In this document: one piece after another, positions 34,098-40,450 of the stretch
Layout of the letters: each line of letters opens with the position of its first letter
Numbering within the stretch: the first letter of the stretch is position 1
Assembly: GCA_024650045.1 (NCBI GenBank)
Contig: JANKMU010000005.1
Coordinates: forward strand, 79,846 to 120,295
From: Mycoplasmatota bacterium
GTDB lineage: Bacteria; Bacillota_I; Bacilli_A; Acholeplasmatales; Acholeplasmataceae
Reading direction: 5' to 3'
DNA: 40,450 nt
Position numbers and translations under genes: made by a program
Notes under the pieces: generated by a model
Seen by the model: the letters and a program-made list of their open reading frames with translations, nothing else
Told to the model about the DNA's origin: nothing
Database searches by the model: none

Positions 34098-34119
34098 AAC
34101 GCGGATATCGCGTTTTTTT
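34096..34119 (+). terminator. Terminator of the degV gene
   Basis: AAAACGCG/CGCGTTTT stem, 5-nt loop, T run. Confidence 0.9.
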
Positions 34120-34124
34120 CTTAA

Positions 34125-34149
34125 ATCATATTTTGAAATATGATATAAT
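34125..34149 (+). promoter_or_regulatory. Extended -10 promoter overlapped by an inverted repeat
   Basis: TGATATAAT (34141-34149). The perfect 9-bp inverted repeat ATCATATTT-tg-AAATATGAT (34125-34144) covers the spacer and reaches the -10, so a bound protein would block the promoter of the GSP13-tsaD operon. The leader is only about 12 nt. Confidence 0.65.
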
Positions 34150-34167
34150 GTTGACGAGGTTTTTGAT

Positions 34168-34497
34168 ATGAAAATAAATGAAATAATTATTTGCAAAATA
34201 ACGGGTATTCAACCCTACGGAGTCTTTGTTTCATATGGCGAATACAGTGGACTCATTCATATTTCTGAAATATCTGATCAATTTGTCTCATCCATAGAAG
34301 AGATTTTATGTGTTGGAGAAGAGGTTGAGGTAAGTGTTTTAGAGATTGATGGAGCAAACAAAAGATTGAAACTGAGCTATAAAAAAGCACATCCGGTCCA
34401 TCCTAAAATTCAAAAGATGGTTAAAATAAAAAAAGGATTTCATTCGTTATCCAAGGCATTGCCACATTGGATCGAAAAAACAAAGAATAGAGGTTAA
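34168..34497 (+). CDS. S1-domain RNA-binding protein, GSP13/YugI (CvfD) type
   Basis: A 109-residue protein. The S1 domain covers about 1-72 ([48 protein letters not shown]). The C-terminal [19 protein letters not shown] matches the conserved tail of general stress protein 13/YugI (GFNTLKDKLEEWIEQSNRK-like), distinguishing it from other S1 proteins. These associate with the 30S subunit and, in pneumococcus, regulate translation under cold. In Bacillus yugI is near pgi; here pgi begins 4 bp later. GAGGT lies upstream of the ATG. Confidence 0.9.
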   Translation: MKINEIIICKITGIQPYGVFVSYGEYSGLIHISEISDQFVSSIEEILCVGEEVEVSVLEIDGANKRLKLSYKKAHPVHPKIQKMVKIKKGFHSLSKALPHWIEKTKNRG

Positions 34498-34501
34498 GAG
34501 C

Positions 34502-35806
34502 ATGGCACACATTGAATTATTATTAAATGATGCACGCTCATTTTTGAGCGAGCAACCAGAAAGTTTACAAGAAAAAGTTACAGAATTGCATCACGTTATC
34601 CATGAAAAACTGGGTGCTGGTAGTGATTTTTTAGGTTGGTTAGATTTACCAATCAACTATGATCGTAATGAATATACAAGAATTCTTCATGCAGCTAAAA
34701 AAATAAGACAACAAAGTAAAGTTTTAGTTGTTATTGGTATTGGGGGATCATATCTTGGTTCTAAAGCAGGTTTAGAATTTTTAAATGAACCATTTAAGAA
34801 AAACGAGTTAGAAATTGTTTTTGCTGGACATCAAATGTCAGGATTATATTTAGCTAATTTATTAAATTATCTAGAAGATAAAGAATTTTCGATCAATGTT
34901 ATTTCAAAATCAGGAACAACGACTGAACCAGCTATTGCATTTAGAATTCTAAAAAAAGCACTAGAGAAAAAATATGGTAAAGAGGAAGCAAAAGAAAGAA
35001 TATATGCAACTACAGATCGACAAAAAGGTGCATTATATACTGTAGCAAAAGAAAACGGGTATGAAATGTTTGTTATACCTGACGATGTCGGTGGCAGATT
35101 TAGTGTTTTAACAGCTGTAGGGTTATTACCATTAGCAGCTGCTGGTATTGATACAGATCAATTACTCAAAGGCGCTGAAGAAGCTTATGATCGTTTTTTA
35201 AATCCAAGTTTAACAACTAATGAAGCATATTTATATGCAGCAACACGCTATTTACTATATCAGCAAGATAAAAAAGTCGAAATGCTTGTTGGATATGAAC
35301 CTAATTTGCTATACTTAAACGAATGGTGGAAGCAGTTATTTGGTGAGTCCGAAGGCAAAGACCATAAAGGTTTGTTTGTAGCAAGTGCTGGTTTTTCAAC
35401 TGACCTTCACTCACTTGGTCAATATATCCAAGATGGTGAACGTCACTTATTCGAAACCGTCATTCAAGTTAAACATTCTAAAAAGGATGTTTTAATTCCT
35501 GAAGAAGAACAAGACCTTGATGAATTGAATTATTTAAAAGGTAAAAAACTATCATATGTTAACGAGCAAGCACTTAAAGGAACAATGATGGCTCATAAGG
35601 ATGGTATGGTACCCAACTTATTAATCAATGTTCCTAAGTTTGACAGCTATACTTTTGGGTATCTTGTTTATTTCTTTGAAAAAGCTTGTGCAATGTCAGC
35701 ATATTTAATAGATGTAAATCCATTCAACCAACCAGGTGTTGAGGCATATAAAAAGAATATGTTTGCTTTATTAGGTAAAAAAGGATACGAAAACATTATA
35801 AAGTAG
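34502..35806 (+). CDS. pgi: Glucose-6-phosphate isomerase
   Basis: A 434-residue enzyme interconverting glucose-6-phosphate and fructose-6-phosphate, of the short Gram-positive type (about 430-450 residues). Sugar-phosphate motifs are [14 protein letters not shown] (77-90) and [14 protein letters not shown] (135-148). [19 protein letters not shown] is the signature near 197-215, and [11 protein letters not shown] carries the catalytic Glu region. It is the second gene of the GSP13-tsaD operon, with pgi and the tRNA t6A genes tightly packed, an arrangement that probably reflects growth-rate coupling. Confidence 0.97.
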   Translation: MAHIELLLNDARSFLSEQPESLQEKVTELHHVIHEKLGAGSDFLGWLDLPINYDRNEYTRILHAAKKIRQQSKVLVVIGIGGSYLGSKAGLEFLNEPFKKNELEIVFAGHQMSGLYLANLLNYLEDKEFSINVISKSGTTTEPAIAFRILKKALEKKYGKEEAKERIYATTDRQKGALYTVAKENGYEMFVIPDDVGGRFSVLTAVGLLPLAAAGIDTDQLLKGAEEAYDRFLNPSLTTNEAYLYAATRYLLYQQDKKVEMLVGYEPNLLYLNEWWKQLFGESEGKDHKGLFVASAGFSTDLHSLGQYIQDGERHLFETVIQVKHSKKDVLIPEEEQDLDELNYLKGKKLSYVNEQALKGTMMAHKDGMVPNLLINVPKFDSYTFGYLVYFFEKACAMSAYLIDVNPFNQPGVEAYKKNMFALLGKKGYENIIK

Positions 35807-35813
35807 GGATCAG

Positions 35814-36272
35814 ATGAAGATAAAGAAAAGCAATTCAGAAAAAGGAACCGAAGCTCTAGGATATGAGCTTGGTTTACTTTTAAAGGATGAACCCAAAGTC
35901 GTCATTTTACTAGATGGTGAATTAGGTTCAGGCAAAACAACATTTACAAAAGGATTAGCTAGAGCATATGGGGTTACCCAAATTGTTAATAGTCCTACGT
36001 ATAATATTATGAAAAAATATAAAACAAATGATTATAAAAAAACGTTCTACCATCTAGATCTTTATCGTCTAGAAGGTGTAGGAAGTGATTTTGATTTAGA
36101 AGAGTATATTGATAGTCAAGGCATGATTGTTGTTGAATGGCCATTTCAAGTTGAAGATTTATTGCCCAGAGACTATTTGTTAGTCAAAATCAACAAAGTT
36201 TCAGACTATGAAAGAGAATTCACGATGACTTGCGTTGGATACCCATGCAAAAGAGCGGTGGAATACATATGA
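35814..36272 (+). CDS. tsaE: tRNA t6A synthesis ATPase TsaE
   Basis: A 152-residue ATPase needed for N6-threonylcarbamoyladenosine at A37 of ANN-decoding tRNAs. Walker A is GELGSGKTTFTKGLARAYG (35-53), followed by NSPTYNIMKKY (59-69), the FYHLDLYRLEG motif, and EWPFQVEDLLP near the end. The start follows GGGATCAG 8 bp after pgi. The TGA overlaps the tsaB start (ATGA). Confidence 0.95.
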   Translation: MKIKKSNSEKGTEALGYELGLLLKDEPKVVILLDGELGSGKTTFTKGLARAYGVTQIVNSPTYNIMKKYKTNDYKKTFYHLDLYRLEGVGSDFDLEEYIDSQGMIVVEWPFQVEDLLPRDYLLVKINKVSDYEREFTMTCVGYPCKRAVEYI

Positions 36273-36868
36273 AAAGATTATTGTTTGATGTATCAACCAA
36301 TGTTATGTTTGTTGGATATTCCAAAGATGACATTCTAGTTGATTTCAGTATTCGAATAGCAACTAAAGATCATGCAAAATATTTGGTCGATCGAATCGAC
36401 CAAGTTTTAAGACGTAATAAAATCAAACTAGATGACATTAAAGAAATCATTATCGGTTATGGACCTGGTTCTTATACGGGTTTAAGAATAGCTGTTACTG
36501 TTGGCAAAATGCTCGCATACACAAAAAACATAACATTAAGAACTGTAAGTAGTCTTTATTTTATGACCAGTGGTTATGAAGGCAAAATTGCTGCATTAAT
36601 CGATGCAAGAAGAGGTCATGTCTTTTCAGCAATCTATGAAAATGGAAAAGTTATTTTACCAGATGAATATCGTAAGTTAAGTGATTTGTCTGAACAACCT
36701 GAATATAAGCTTGCTAGAACAGTATTTATTGATGATAGAAATTTTGAGATCAATCCTAAAAGAATTATAGAGCATTCTGAAGTAGTTGAAAATATAGATG
36801 ATTTGATACCTAATTATCTAAGAAGAACAGAAGCGGAAACTTTACATGATCAGAAAAGCAACACCTAA
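36269..36868 (+). CDS. tsaB: tRNA t6A synthesis protein TsaB
   Basis: I use ATG 36269, which overlaps the tsaE stop and is preceded by GGTGG; an in-frame ATG at 36230 would add 13 residues absent from the family. The 199-residue product has the ASKHA fold: LFDVSTNVMFVGYSKDD at the start and IIIGYGPGSYTGLRIAVTVG (about 58-77) as the nucleotide motif. TsaB is the scaffold partner of TsaD and TsaE. Its C-terminal region is the less conserved Gram-positive type. It overlaps rimI by 23 bp. Confidence 0.94.
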   Translation: MKRLLFDVSTNVMFVGYSKDDILVDFSIRIATKDHAKYLVDRIDQVLRRNKIKLDDIKEIIIGYGPGSYTGLRIAVTVGKMLAYTKNITLRTVSSLYFMTSGYEGKIAALIDARRGHVFSAIYENGKVILPDEYRKLSDLSEQPEYKLARTVFIDDRNFEINPKRIIEHSEVVENIDDLIPNYLRRTEAETLHDQKSNT

Positions 36869-37274
36869 CGATATCGTTTTTATTGTAAATCTTGAAAACA
36901 ATGTATTCACTCAAACTTTAGGTGAAAACTTTTTATATGACGAACTTATGCTAAATCCATTTTCACATTATTTTGTAATAGAAGAACAAAATCAATTGAT
37001 CGGATATATAGGTTTTAGAGCATTTGATGAGAATTCAGAAATGATGAATTTCGCAATTGATCCTAAGTATCATCATCAAGGATACGGTTCAAAACTTTTA
37101 TCATTTAGTCTGGAGCATTTAAAAAGTTTAGGTGTAAAAACACTCGTACTAGAAGTTAGAATGAGCAATAAAAATGCACAAAAATTATATGAGAAATTTG
37201 GATTCACCCAATCTCATATTCGAAAAAATTATTATGAAAAAGAAGACGCAATTGTCTATATAAAGGAGGTGTAA
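36846..37274 (+). CDS. rimI: RimI-like N-alpha-acetyltransferase
   Basis: A 142-residue GNAT. The strand [18 protein letters not shown] (69-86) has the acetyl-CoA loop Q-G-Y-G, followed by [21 protein letters not shown] (114-134 region), the family signature. RimI acetylates ribosomal protein S18 or other N-termini; its location between tsaB and tsaD is the standard Bacillota order, which supports the name. The start overlaps the end of tsaB. Confidence 0.9.
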   Translation: MIRKATPNDIVFIVNLENNVFTQTLGENFLYDELMLNPFSHYFVIEEQNQLIGYIGFRAFDENSEMMNFAIDPKYHHQGYGSKLLSFSLEHLKSLGVKTLVLEVRMSNKNAQKLYEKFGFTQSHIRKNYYEKEDAIVYIKEV

Positions 37275-37276
37275 AC

Positions 37277-38278
37277 ATGGTCGTATTAGCAGTTGAAAGT
37301 AGTTGTGATGAAACAAGTGTAGCAATTGTAAAAGATGGTAAAGAAGTGCTATCACATATTATCTTATCTCAAATAGATATTCATTCTGTTTTTGGTGGCG
37401 TTGTCCCTGAAATCGCATCACGAAACCATGTTGTGCACATCACTCGTGTTTTTGATAAAGCAATTAAAGATGCAAATATAAGTATTGATGAAATTGATTT
37501 AGTTGCTGTCACAAAAGGTCCAGGATTGATTGGTTCTTTACTAGTTGGAATTAATGCAGCAACATCATTTGCTTTTGCACACCGAAAACCAATTATTGGA
37601 GTAAATCATTTGGTTGGCCATATATATGCTGCAAATATTGATAATGATATTAAGTTTCCTGCACTTGCATTATTAGTAAGTGGTGGTCATACTGAATTAA
37701 TTTATATGAAGGACCATATGGATTTTAAACTATTAGGAACAACGAAAGATGATGCAGTTGGTGAAGCATATGATAAAGTTGCTAGAACATTAGGATTATC
37801 TTATCCAGGCGGACCAATTGTTGATCAACTAGCTTCAAAAGGAAAAGACACTTATAACCTTCCAAGACCATTCCTTGATAAAACAGAATATAATTTTAGT
37901 TTTTCGGGTCTTAAAAGTGCAGTCATTAATTTGGTTCATAATGCACAACAAAGAAATGAAACTATCGATATTCCAAATATGTGTGCATCATTTCAAGCAA
38001 GTGTTTTAGATGTCATTATCGAAAAAACCAAGTTAGCAGCAACCAACTATAATGTAAATCAAATTATTGTTGCTGGTGGAGTTGCTTCAAACCAAGGGTT
38101 AAGAAATAGAATCTATAAAGAAATCCCTGAAAAAGAGATTATTATACCGAAAATGGAATATTGTACAGATAATGCAGCAATGATAGGTGCTGCTGCATAT
38201 CATCAGTATTTACTCAAAGGTGCAATGCCAAATTATCTTCTTGGTGGAGATTCTACCTTAAGCATTGAAGATTGTTAA
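37277..38278 (+). CDS. tsaD: tRNA threonylcarbamoyltransferase TsaD
   Basis: A 333-residue enzyme that transfers the threonylcarbamoyl group to A37. The ASKHA start is [16 protein letters not shown] (3-18). Metal ligands His111 and His115 are in NHLVGHIYA; the third, an Asp, is in [27 protein letters not shown] and [13 protein letters not shown] are the conserved nucleotide and substrate motifs. GGAGGTG lies 6 bp before the ATG. With tsaE and tsaB upstream the whole t6A transfer complex is encoded here; tsaC/ywlC (threonylcarbamoyl-AMP synthase) is not in the window. Confidence 0.97.
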   Translation: MVVLAVESSCDETSVAIVKDGKEVLSHIILSQIDIHSVFGGVVPEIASRNHVVHITRVFDKAIKDANISIDEIDLVAVTKGPGLIGSLLVGINAATSFAFAHRKPIIGVNHLVGHIYAANIDNDIKFPALALLVSGGHTELIYMKDHMDFKLLGTTKDDAVGEAYDKVARTLGLSYPGGPIVDQLASKGKDTYNLPRPFLDKTEYNFSFSGLKSAVINLVHNAQQRNETIDIPNMCASFQASVLDVIIEKTKLAATNYNVNQIIVAGGVASNQGLRNRIYKEIPEKEIIIPKMEYCTDNAAMIGAAAYHQYLLKGAMPNYLLGGDSTLSIEDC

Positions 38279-38290
38279 ACAAATTATGCT

Positions 38291-38320
38291 AAAGATTAAA
38301 GTTTTGACTTTAGTCTTTTT
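38291..38320 (+). terminator. Terminator of the GSP13-pgi-tsaD operon
   Basis: AAAGAtTAAAGT (38291-38302) with ACTTTAgTCTTT (38307-38318), one G-U pair, 4-nt loop, then T run. Confidence 0.85.
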
Positions 38321-38410
38321 GTTTATAGTGAAATTAATATTTTTGCGAAAGCATTGTGTTTTTCTAAACAATAGATTAATATATAGTATATATACAAGGG
38401 AGTGATACAC

Positions 38411-40072
38411 ATGAAATTTTTGTTTAAAATATTTGTACTACCAATACTATTAATGTTAGCTGTACCGGCGATTTTTTTAGCGCTTTTATATAAAAGTGTT
38501 GATATACCGGTTGATGACTTTCAAGATATTGGTGAAGGTGTTTCCTTGACAAGTATGGTCCAAGAAGAAATGGATGCATTCTTACTTTCCAATGATTCTG
38601 AATCGACTGTTGGTGTAGGAATTGCACAATCTAATGCAAATGCATTATTGAAAGCACAATTTACTGAAATTAATGCAAATTATTTAGATGATAATGCAAC
38701 AGATGATGAAAAAAATTATGTGATGAAAGAAGAGTATTATGGTTATCAGGGCTCATGGGTACGTTTCGATGAAGATATTATCGCAATTGAATCTGGGCTA
38801 CACGTGTTTGTCTCAAACTTTACATATAAAACAAGAGTCCTTATCGAATTTAAGATAACCGCAGATACAGATGAAGTTGTATTAAAGTTAGAGAATCTCA
38901 CAGTAGGTAATTTACCACTTGCATGGGTATTTAGCACTGTTAGTTGGGCATCAGAACAAATTACAGGACAAGACATTAAAGGCATTATTGATGAACAACT
39001 CAATGGGCTTGCTACATTCGATCCTCAAGAAAGAGAAATTAGAATTGATGTTAAGAATTTGGTTGAGCAGCAAGTAAGTGATCCTCAACAAGCAGCAATG
39101 ATTAAATCATTGATGGCATTCATTGAAGAAAATGAATTGTTAGATATCGGTTTTAGTGAAGAAGAGTTTAAAGCCTCTTTAGCTTTAGGTAAAACAAAAG
39201 ATGATACTGCACCATTTGTATTAAATACAATGGACAAGATTATTGATGATGTACACCTTCAAGCAATTTTAGCATCTAAAGCAAATGCATTAATTTTATC
39301 ATCACTTACAACAACGACAAATCCATTTATTGAATTAGATGCATTTACATTAAATCGTATGTTTGAATATTTCTTAAGAGATCAACAAGTAAGTAGTGGT
39401 GTTATTCAAGAAATTGAATTATTTGAAAACTATAAGATGTCAGCTTTAGTGCCATACGTCACAATGACTGATGTGTTTACGATCAATATACCTTTGATTA
39501 TTGAAGACATTGGTGATAATACCAAACGATTCCAGACAATTATAAAAATTGATGCAGCTCCAGAAATGGATGGTAATGATCTAAAGATTAATCTAAATGC
39601 ATTAACTGCTGGAGAAGTTACTTTATCAGAAGAACATATCGGGAATATACTAACCATGTTAGGTGATAACGAAATGATTAAAGATGGTGCTTTTGTTTTT
39701 GAAAATTTTGATGAACAAATGAATGCTGCAGGTATGTCAATAGAAAGCGTTGCTATGGTTAACTCTAAATTAAGAATCTATGTTGATCTAAATGATTTAA
39801 TTCCATTAGAAGACATCCAAGATGCAGTTGAGCAAGTTTTAGATACAATCGTTGACAATCCAGAATATTCACCAGAATTAAATGATGCAATTAACGATGT
39901 TATTAATAATTTAAATGATCCTGAAGGAGATCCAGAACAAGCTGTTGAAGATTTCCTTGAAACACTAGATGATTTATCTGATGAAGAACAACAAGCATTA
40001 TTTGATGATTTGGTTGAAGCTTTTGAAGGAACAGATTTAGATTATGAAGATATATTTGGTATCAATCCTTAA
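38411..40072 (+). CDS. Large membrane-anchored extracytoplasmic protein of unknown function
   Basis: I use ATG 38411, preceded by GGGAGTGAT; the in-frame GTG at 38402 lies inside that Shine-Dalgarno. The 553-residue product starts with a single hydrophobic segment (about 5-27, PILLMLAVPAIFLALLY) without a lipobox or evident cleavage site, so it is probably an anchored protein facing outside. The rest has several similar stretches with alternating beta-type blocks and helices (for example ALVPYVTMTDVFTINIPLII; LSEEHIGNILTMLGDNEMIK), suggesting repeated BPI/Tulip- or LolA-like subdomains, but this is only an impression. The C-terminal ~80 residues are strongly acidic. No family recognised. Monocistronic, with its own terminator. 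Confidence 0.78.
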   Translation: MKFLFKIFVLPILLMLAVPAIFLALLYKSVDIPVDDFQDIGEGVSLTSMVQEEMDAFLLSNDSESTVGVGIAQSNANALLKAQFTEINANYLDDNATDDEKNYVMKEEYYGYQGSWVRFDEDIIAIESGLHVFVSNFTYKTRVLIEFKITADTDEVVLKLENLTVGNLPLAWVFSTVSWASEQITGQDIKGIIDEQLNGLATFDPQEREIRIDVKNLVEQQVSDPQQAAMIKSLMAFIEENELLDIGFSEEEFKASLALGKTKDDTAPFVLNTMDKIIDDVHLQAILASKANALILSSLTTTTNPFIELDAFTLNRMFEYFLRDQQVSSGVIQEIELFENYKMSALVPYVTMTDVFTINIPLIIEDIGDNTKRFQTIIKIDAAPEMDGNDLKINLNALTAGEVTLSEEHIGNILTMLGDNEMIKDGAFVFENFDEQMNAAGMSIESVAMVNSKLRIYVDLNDLIPLEDIQDAVEQVLDTIVDNPEYSPELNDAINDVINNLNDPEGDPEQAVEDFLETLDDLSDEEQQALFDDLVEAFEGTDLDYEDIFGINP

Positions 40073-40088
40073 TCAAATAAACGAGAAT

Positions 40089-40121
40089 AAAAATCGGTTG
40101 AAATATTCAGCCGATTTTTTT
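40089..40121 (+). terminator. Terminator after the anchored protein
   Basis: AAAATCGGtTGA with TCAgCCGATTTT (one G-U pair), 5-nt loop, T run. Confidence 0.88.
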
Positions 40122-40130
40122 ATCGTTAAC

Positions 40131-40178
40131 TTGTAGTTTATGGTTTTTTGTCATATAATAAGTAAGACAAAGAGGTGA
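40131..40178 (+). promoter_or_regulatory. Promoter and Shine-Dalgarno with no gene behind them
   Basis: TTGTAG (40131-40136), exactly 17 nt, TATAAT (40154-40159), then AGAGGTGA (40171-40178). No start codon with an open frame follows within the expected distance; instead the IS110-like element's non-coding end begins. Confidence 0.6.
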
Positions 40179-40186
40179 CTAACTAT

Positions 40187-40276
40187 TAAAAGTCAAGCAC
40201 CTTTAGTAGATAAACAGTAAAAGCCTCCTTTAGCAGATAAAATTCGGAGGTTAGCTATTATTACAGATGACTTTTA
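40187..40276. repeat. Nested inverted and direct repeats at the IS end (possible guide/bridge RNA)
   Basis: An outer 9-bp inverted repeat TAAAAGTCA (40187-40195) and TGACTTTTA (40268-40276) encloses an inner pair CCTCC (40224-40228) and GGAGG (40246-40250). Two copies of TTTAG(T/C)AGATAAA occur at 40202-40214 and 40229-40241. This is what a folded RNA with two related loops would look like. Confidence 0.5.
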
Positions 40277-40306
40277 CTTAACCGCCACAGTTTAAGTAAT
40301 CAGTTA

Positions 40307-40450
40307 TTAGAGTTTAGTAGAATCAAAATCTTCATGATGTATTTCCAAATGATGAATCACTCTAACGAGCTTTTTAGCGAGATGAACAAGTGCGACACGA
40401 TGATGTTTCCCCTCTTGTTTCTTCTTGGTGTAATAATCGTAGAACACTGG
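40307..40450 (-). CDS. IS110-family transposase, C-terminal fragment
   Basis: The minus-strand frame from the window edge to TAA (40307-40309) encodes 47 residues. They contain VFYDYYTKKKQEGKHHRVAL and VHLAKKLVRVIHHL, the conserved end of the transposase_20 (IS110) C-terminal domain (pattern FY-x-KK-x-x-GK-x-x-x-VA-x-x-x-x-A-x-KL-x-x-x-I). The end EDFDSTKL also fits the usual short tail. These enzymes are DEDD/Ser-type recombinases that use a structured RNA from the element's non-coding end to choose donor and target. The catalytic N-terminal DEDD domain lies outside the window, so activity cannot be judged. Confidence 0.8.
   Translation of the reverse strand, partial: PVFYDYYTKKKQEGKHHRVALVHLAKKLVRVIHHLEIHHEDFDSTKL

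Larger units (their letters stand above)
40180..40450 (-). mobile_element. IS110-family element, 3' end (truncated by the window)
   Basis: The transposase C-terminus (40307-40450, minus strand) plus about 125 bp of structured non-coding DNA. The true left boundary is not visible, because IS110 elements lack clear terminal inverted repeats; 40180 is my estimate from where the stranded Shine-Dalgarno ends and the paired repeats start. Confidence 0.6.

Noticed and set aside
36230-36268. ATG 36230 as start of tsaB
   Set aside because: ATG 36269 overlaps the tsaE stop (ATGA), has GGTGG before it, and matches TsaB N-termini.

Overview
The window is AT-rich chromosomal DNA from a low-GC Gram-positive-derived bacterium. 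TGG encodes Trp and TGA is used as a true stop (for example at the ends of the YgjV-GNAT, PAS-GGDEF and TsaE genes), so it is not a Mycoplasma/Spiroplasma with recoded UGA. Gene order is that of the Bacillota: ybaB-recR, rpoE(delta)-pyrG-fba, tilS-hpt-ftsH-rqcP-lysS with hslO and dusB nearby, yutD next to a NifU-type gene, GSP13 next to pgi, and tsaE-tsaB-rimI-tsaD. Together with unusual lipoproteins and small membrane proteins this suggests an Acholeplasma/Izemoplasma/Haloplasma-like lineage or another low-GC Bacillota. That placement is inference; no rRNA gene is present.

Layout. 1-5740 (+): end of ybaB, recR, a small membrane protein, rpoE, a YgjV-GNAT fusion, pyrG with an attenuator leader, fba, and an unknown helical protein. 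5764-11848 (-): a large lipoprotein and a two-gene MacB/FtsX-type ABC transporter, divergent from an AraC/GyrI-type regulator (12019-12912). 12951-18499 (-): lysS, rqcP, ftsH, hpt, tilS. 18608-19156 (+): maf, followed by about 500 bp without a gene, then a GH3 glycosidase (19702-22029). 22070-23995: hslO and dusB, divergent from overlapping promoters. 24028-26548 (+): a methyltransferase, a Nudix hydrolase, two membrane proteins, and a possible small RNA after them. 28013-28288 (-): hflX and a long leader containing two tiny ORFs and an intrinsic terminator. 28458-32893 (+): a tight operon with cdaA, a 59-residue membrane protein, a PAS-PAS-degenerate GGDEF protein, fau, an ispDF fusion and yutD. 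32961-38278 (+): a NifU-type gene, degV, then GSP13-pgi-tsaE-tsaB-rimI-tsaD. 38411-40072: a large anchored extracytoplasmic protein of unknown function. The window ends inside an IS110-family transposase (-).

Most genes are housekeeping: DNA repair, CTP and purine supply, glycolysis, isoprenoid precursors, folate, tRNA modification (TilS, DusB, t6A), protein quality control (FtsH, Hsp33, RqcP, HflX) and c-di-AMP signalling. The most interesting content is regulatory: a GGGC-start pyrG attenuator, an uORF/terminator arrangement ahead of hflX, and a structured non-coding end of the IS110-like element sitting behind a stranded promoter and Shine-Dalgarno. No CRISPR array, phage or defence system was seen.
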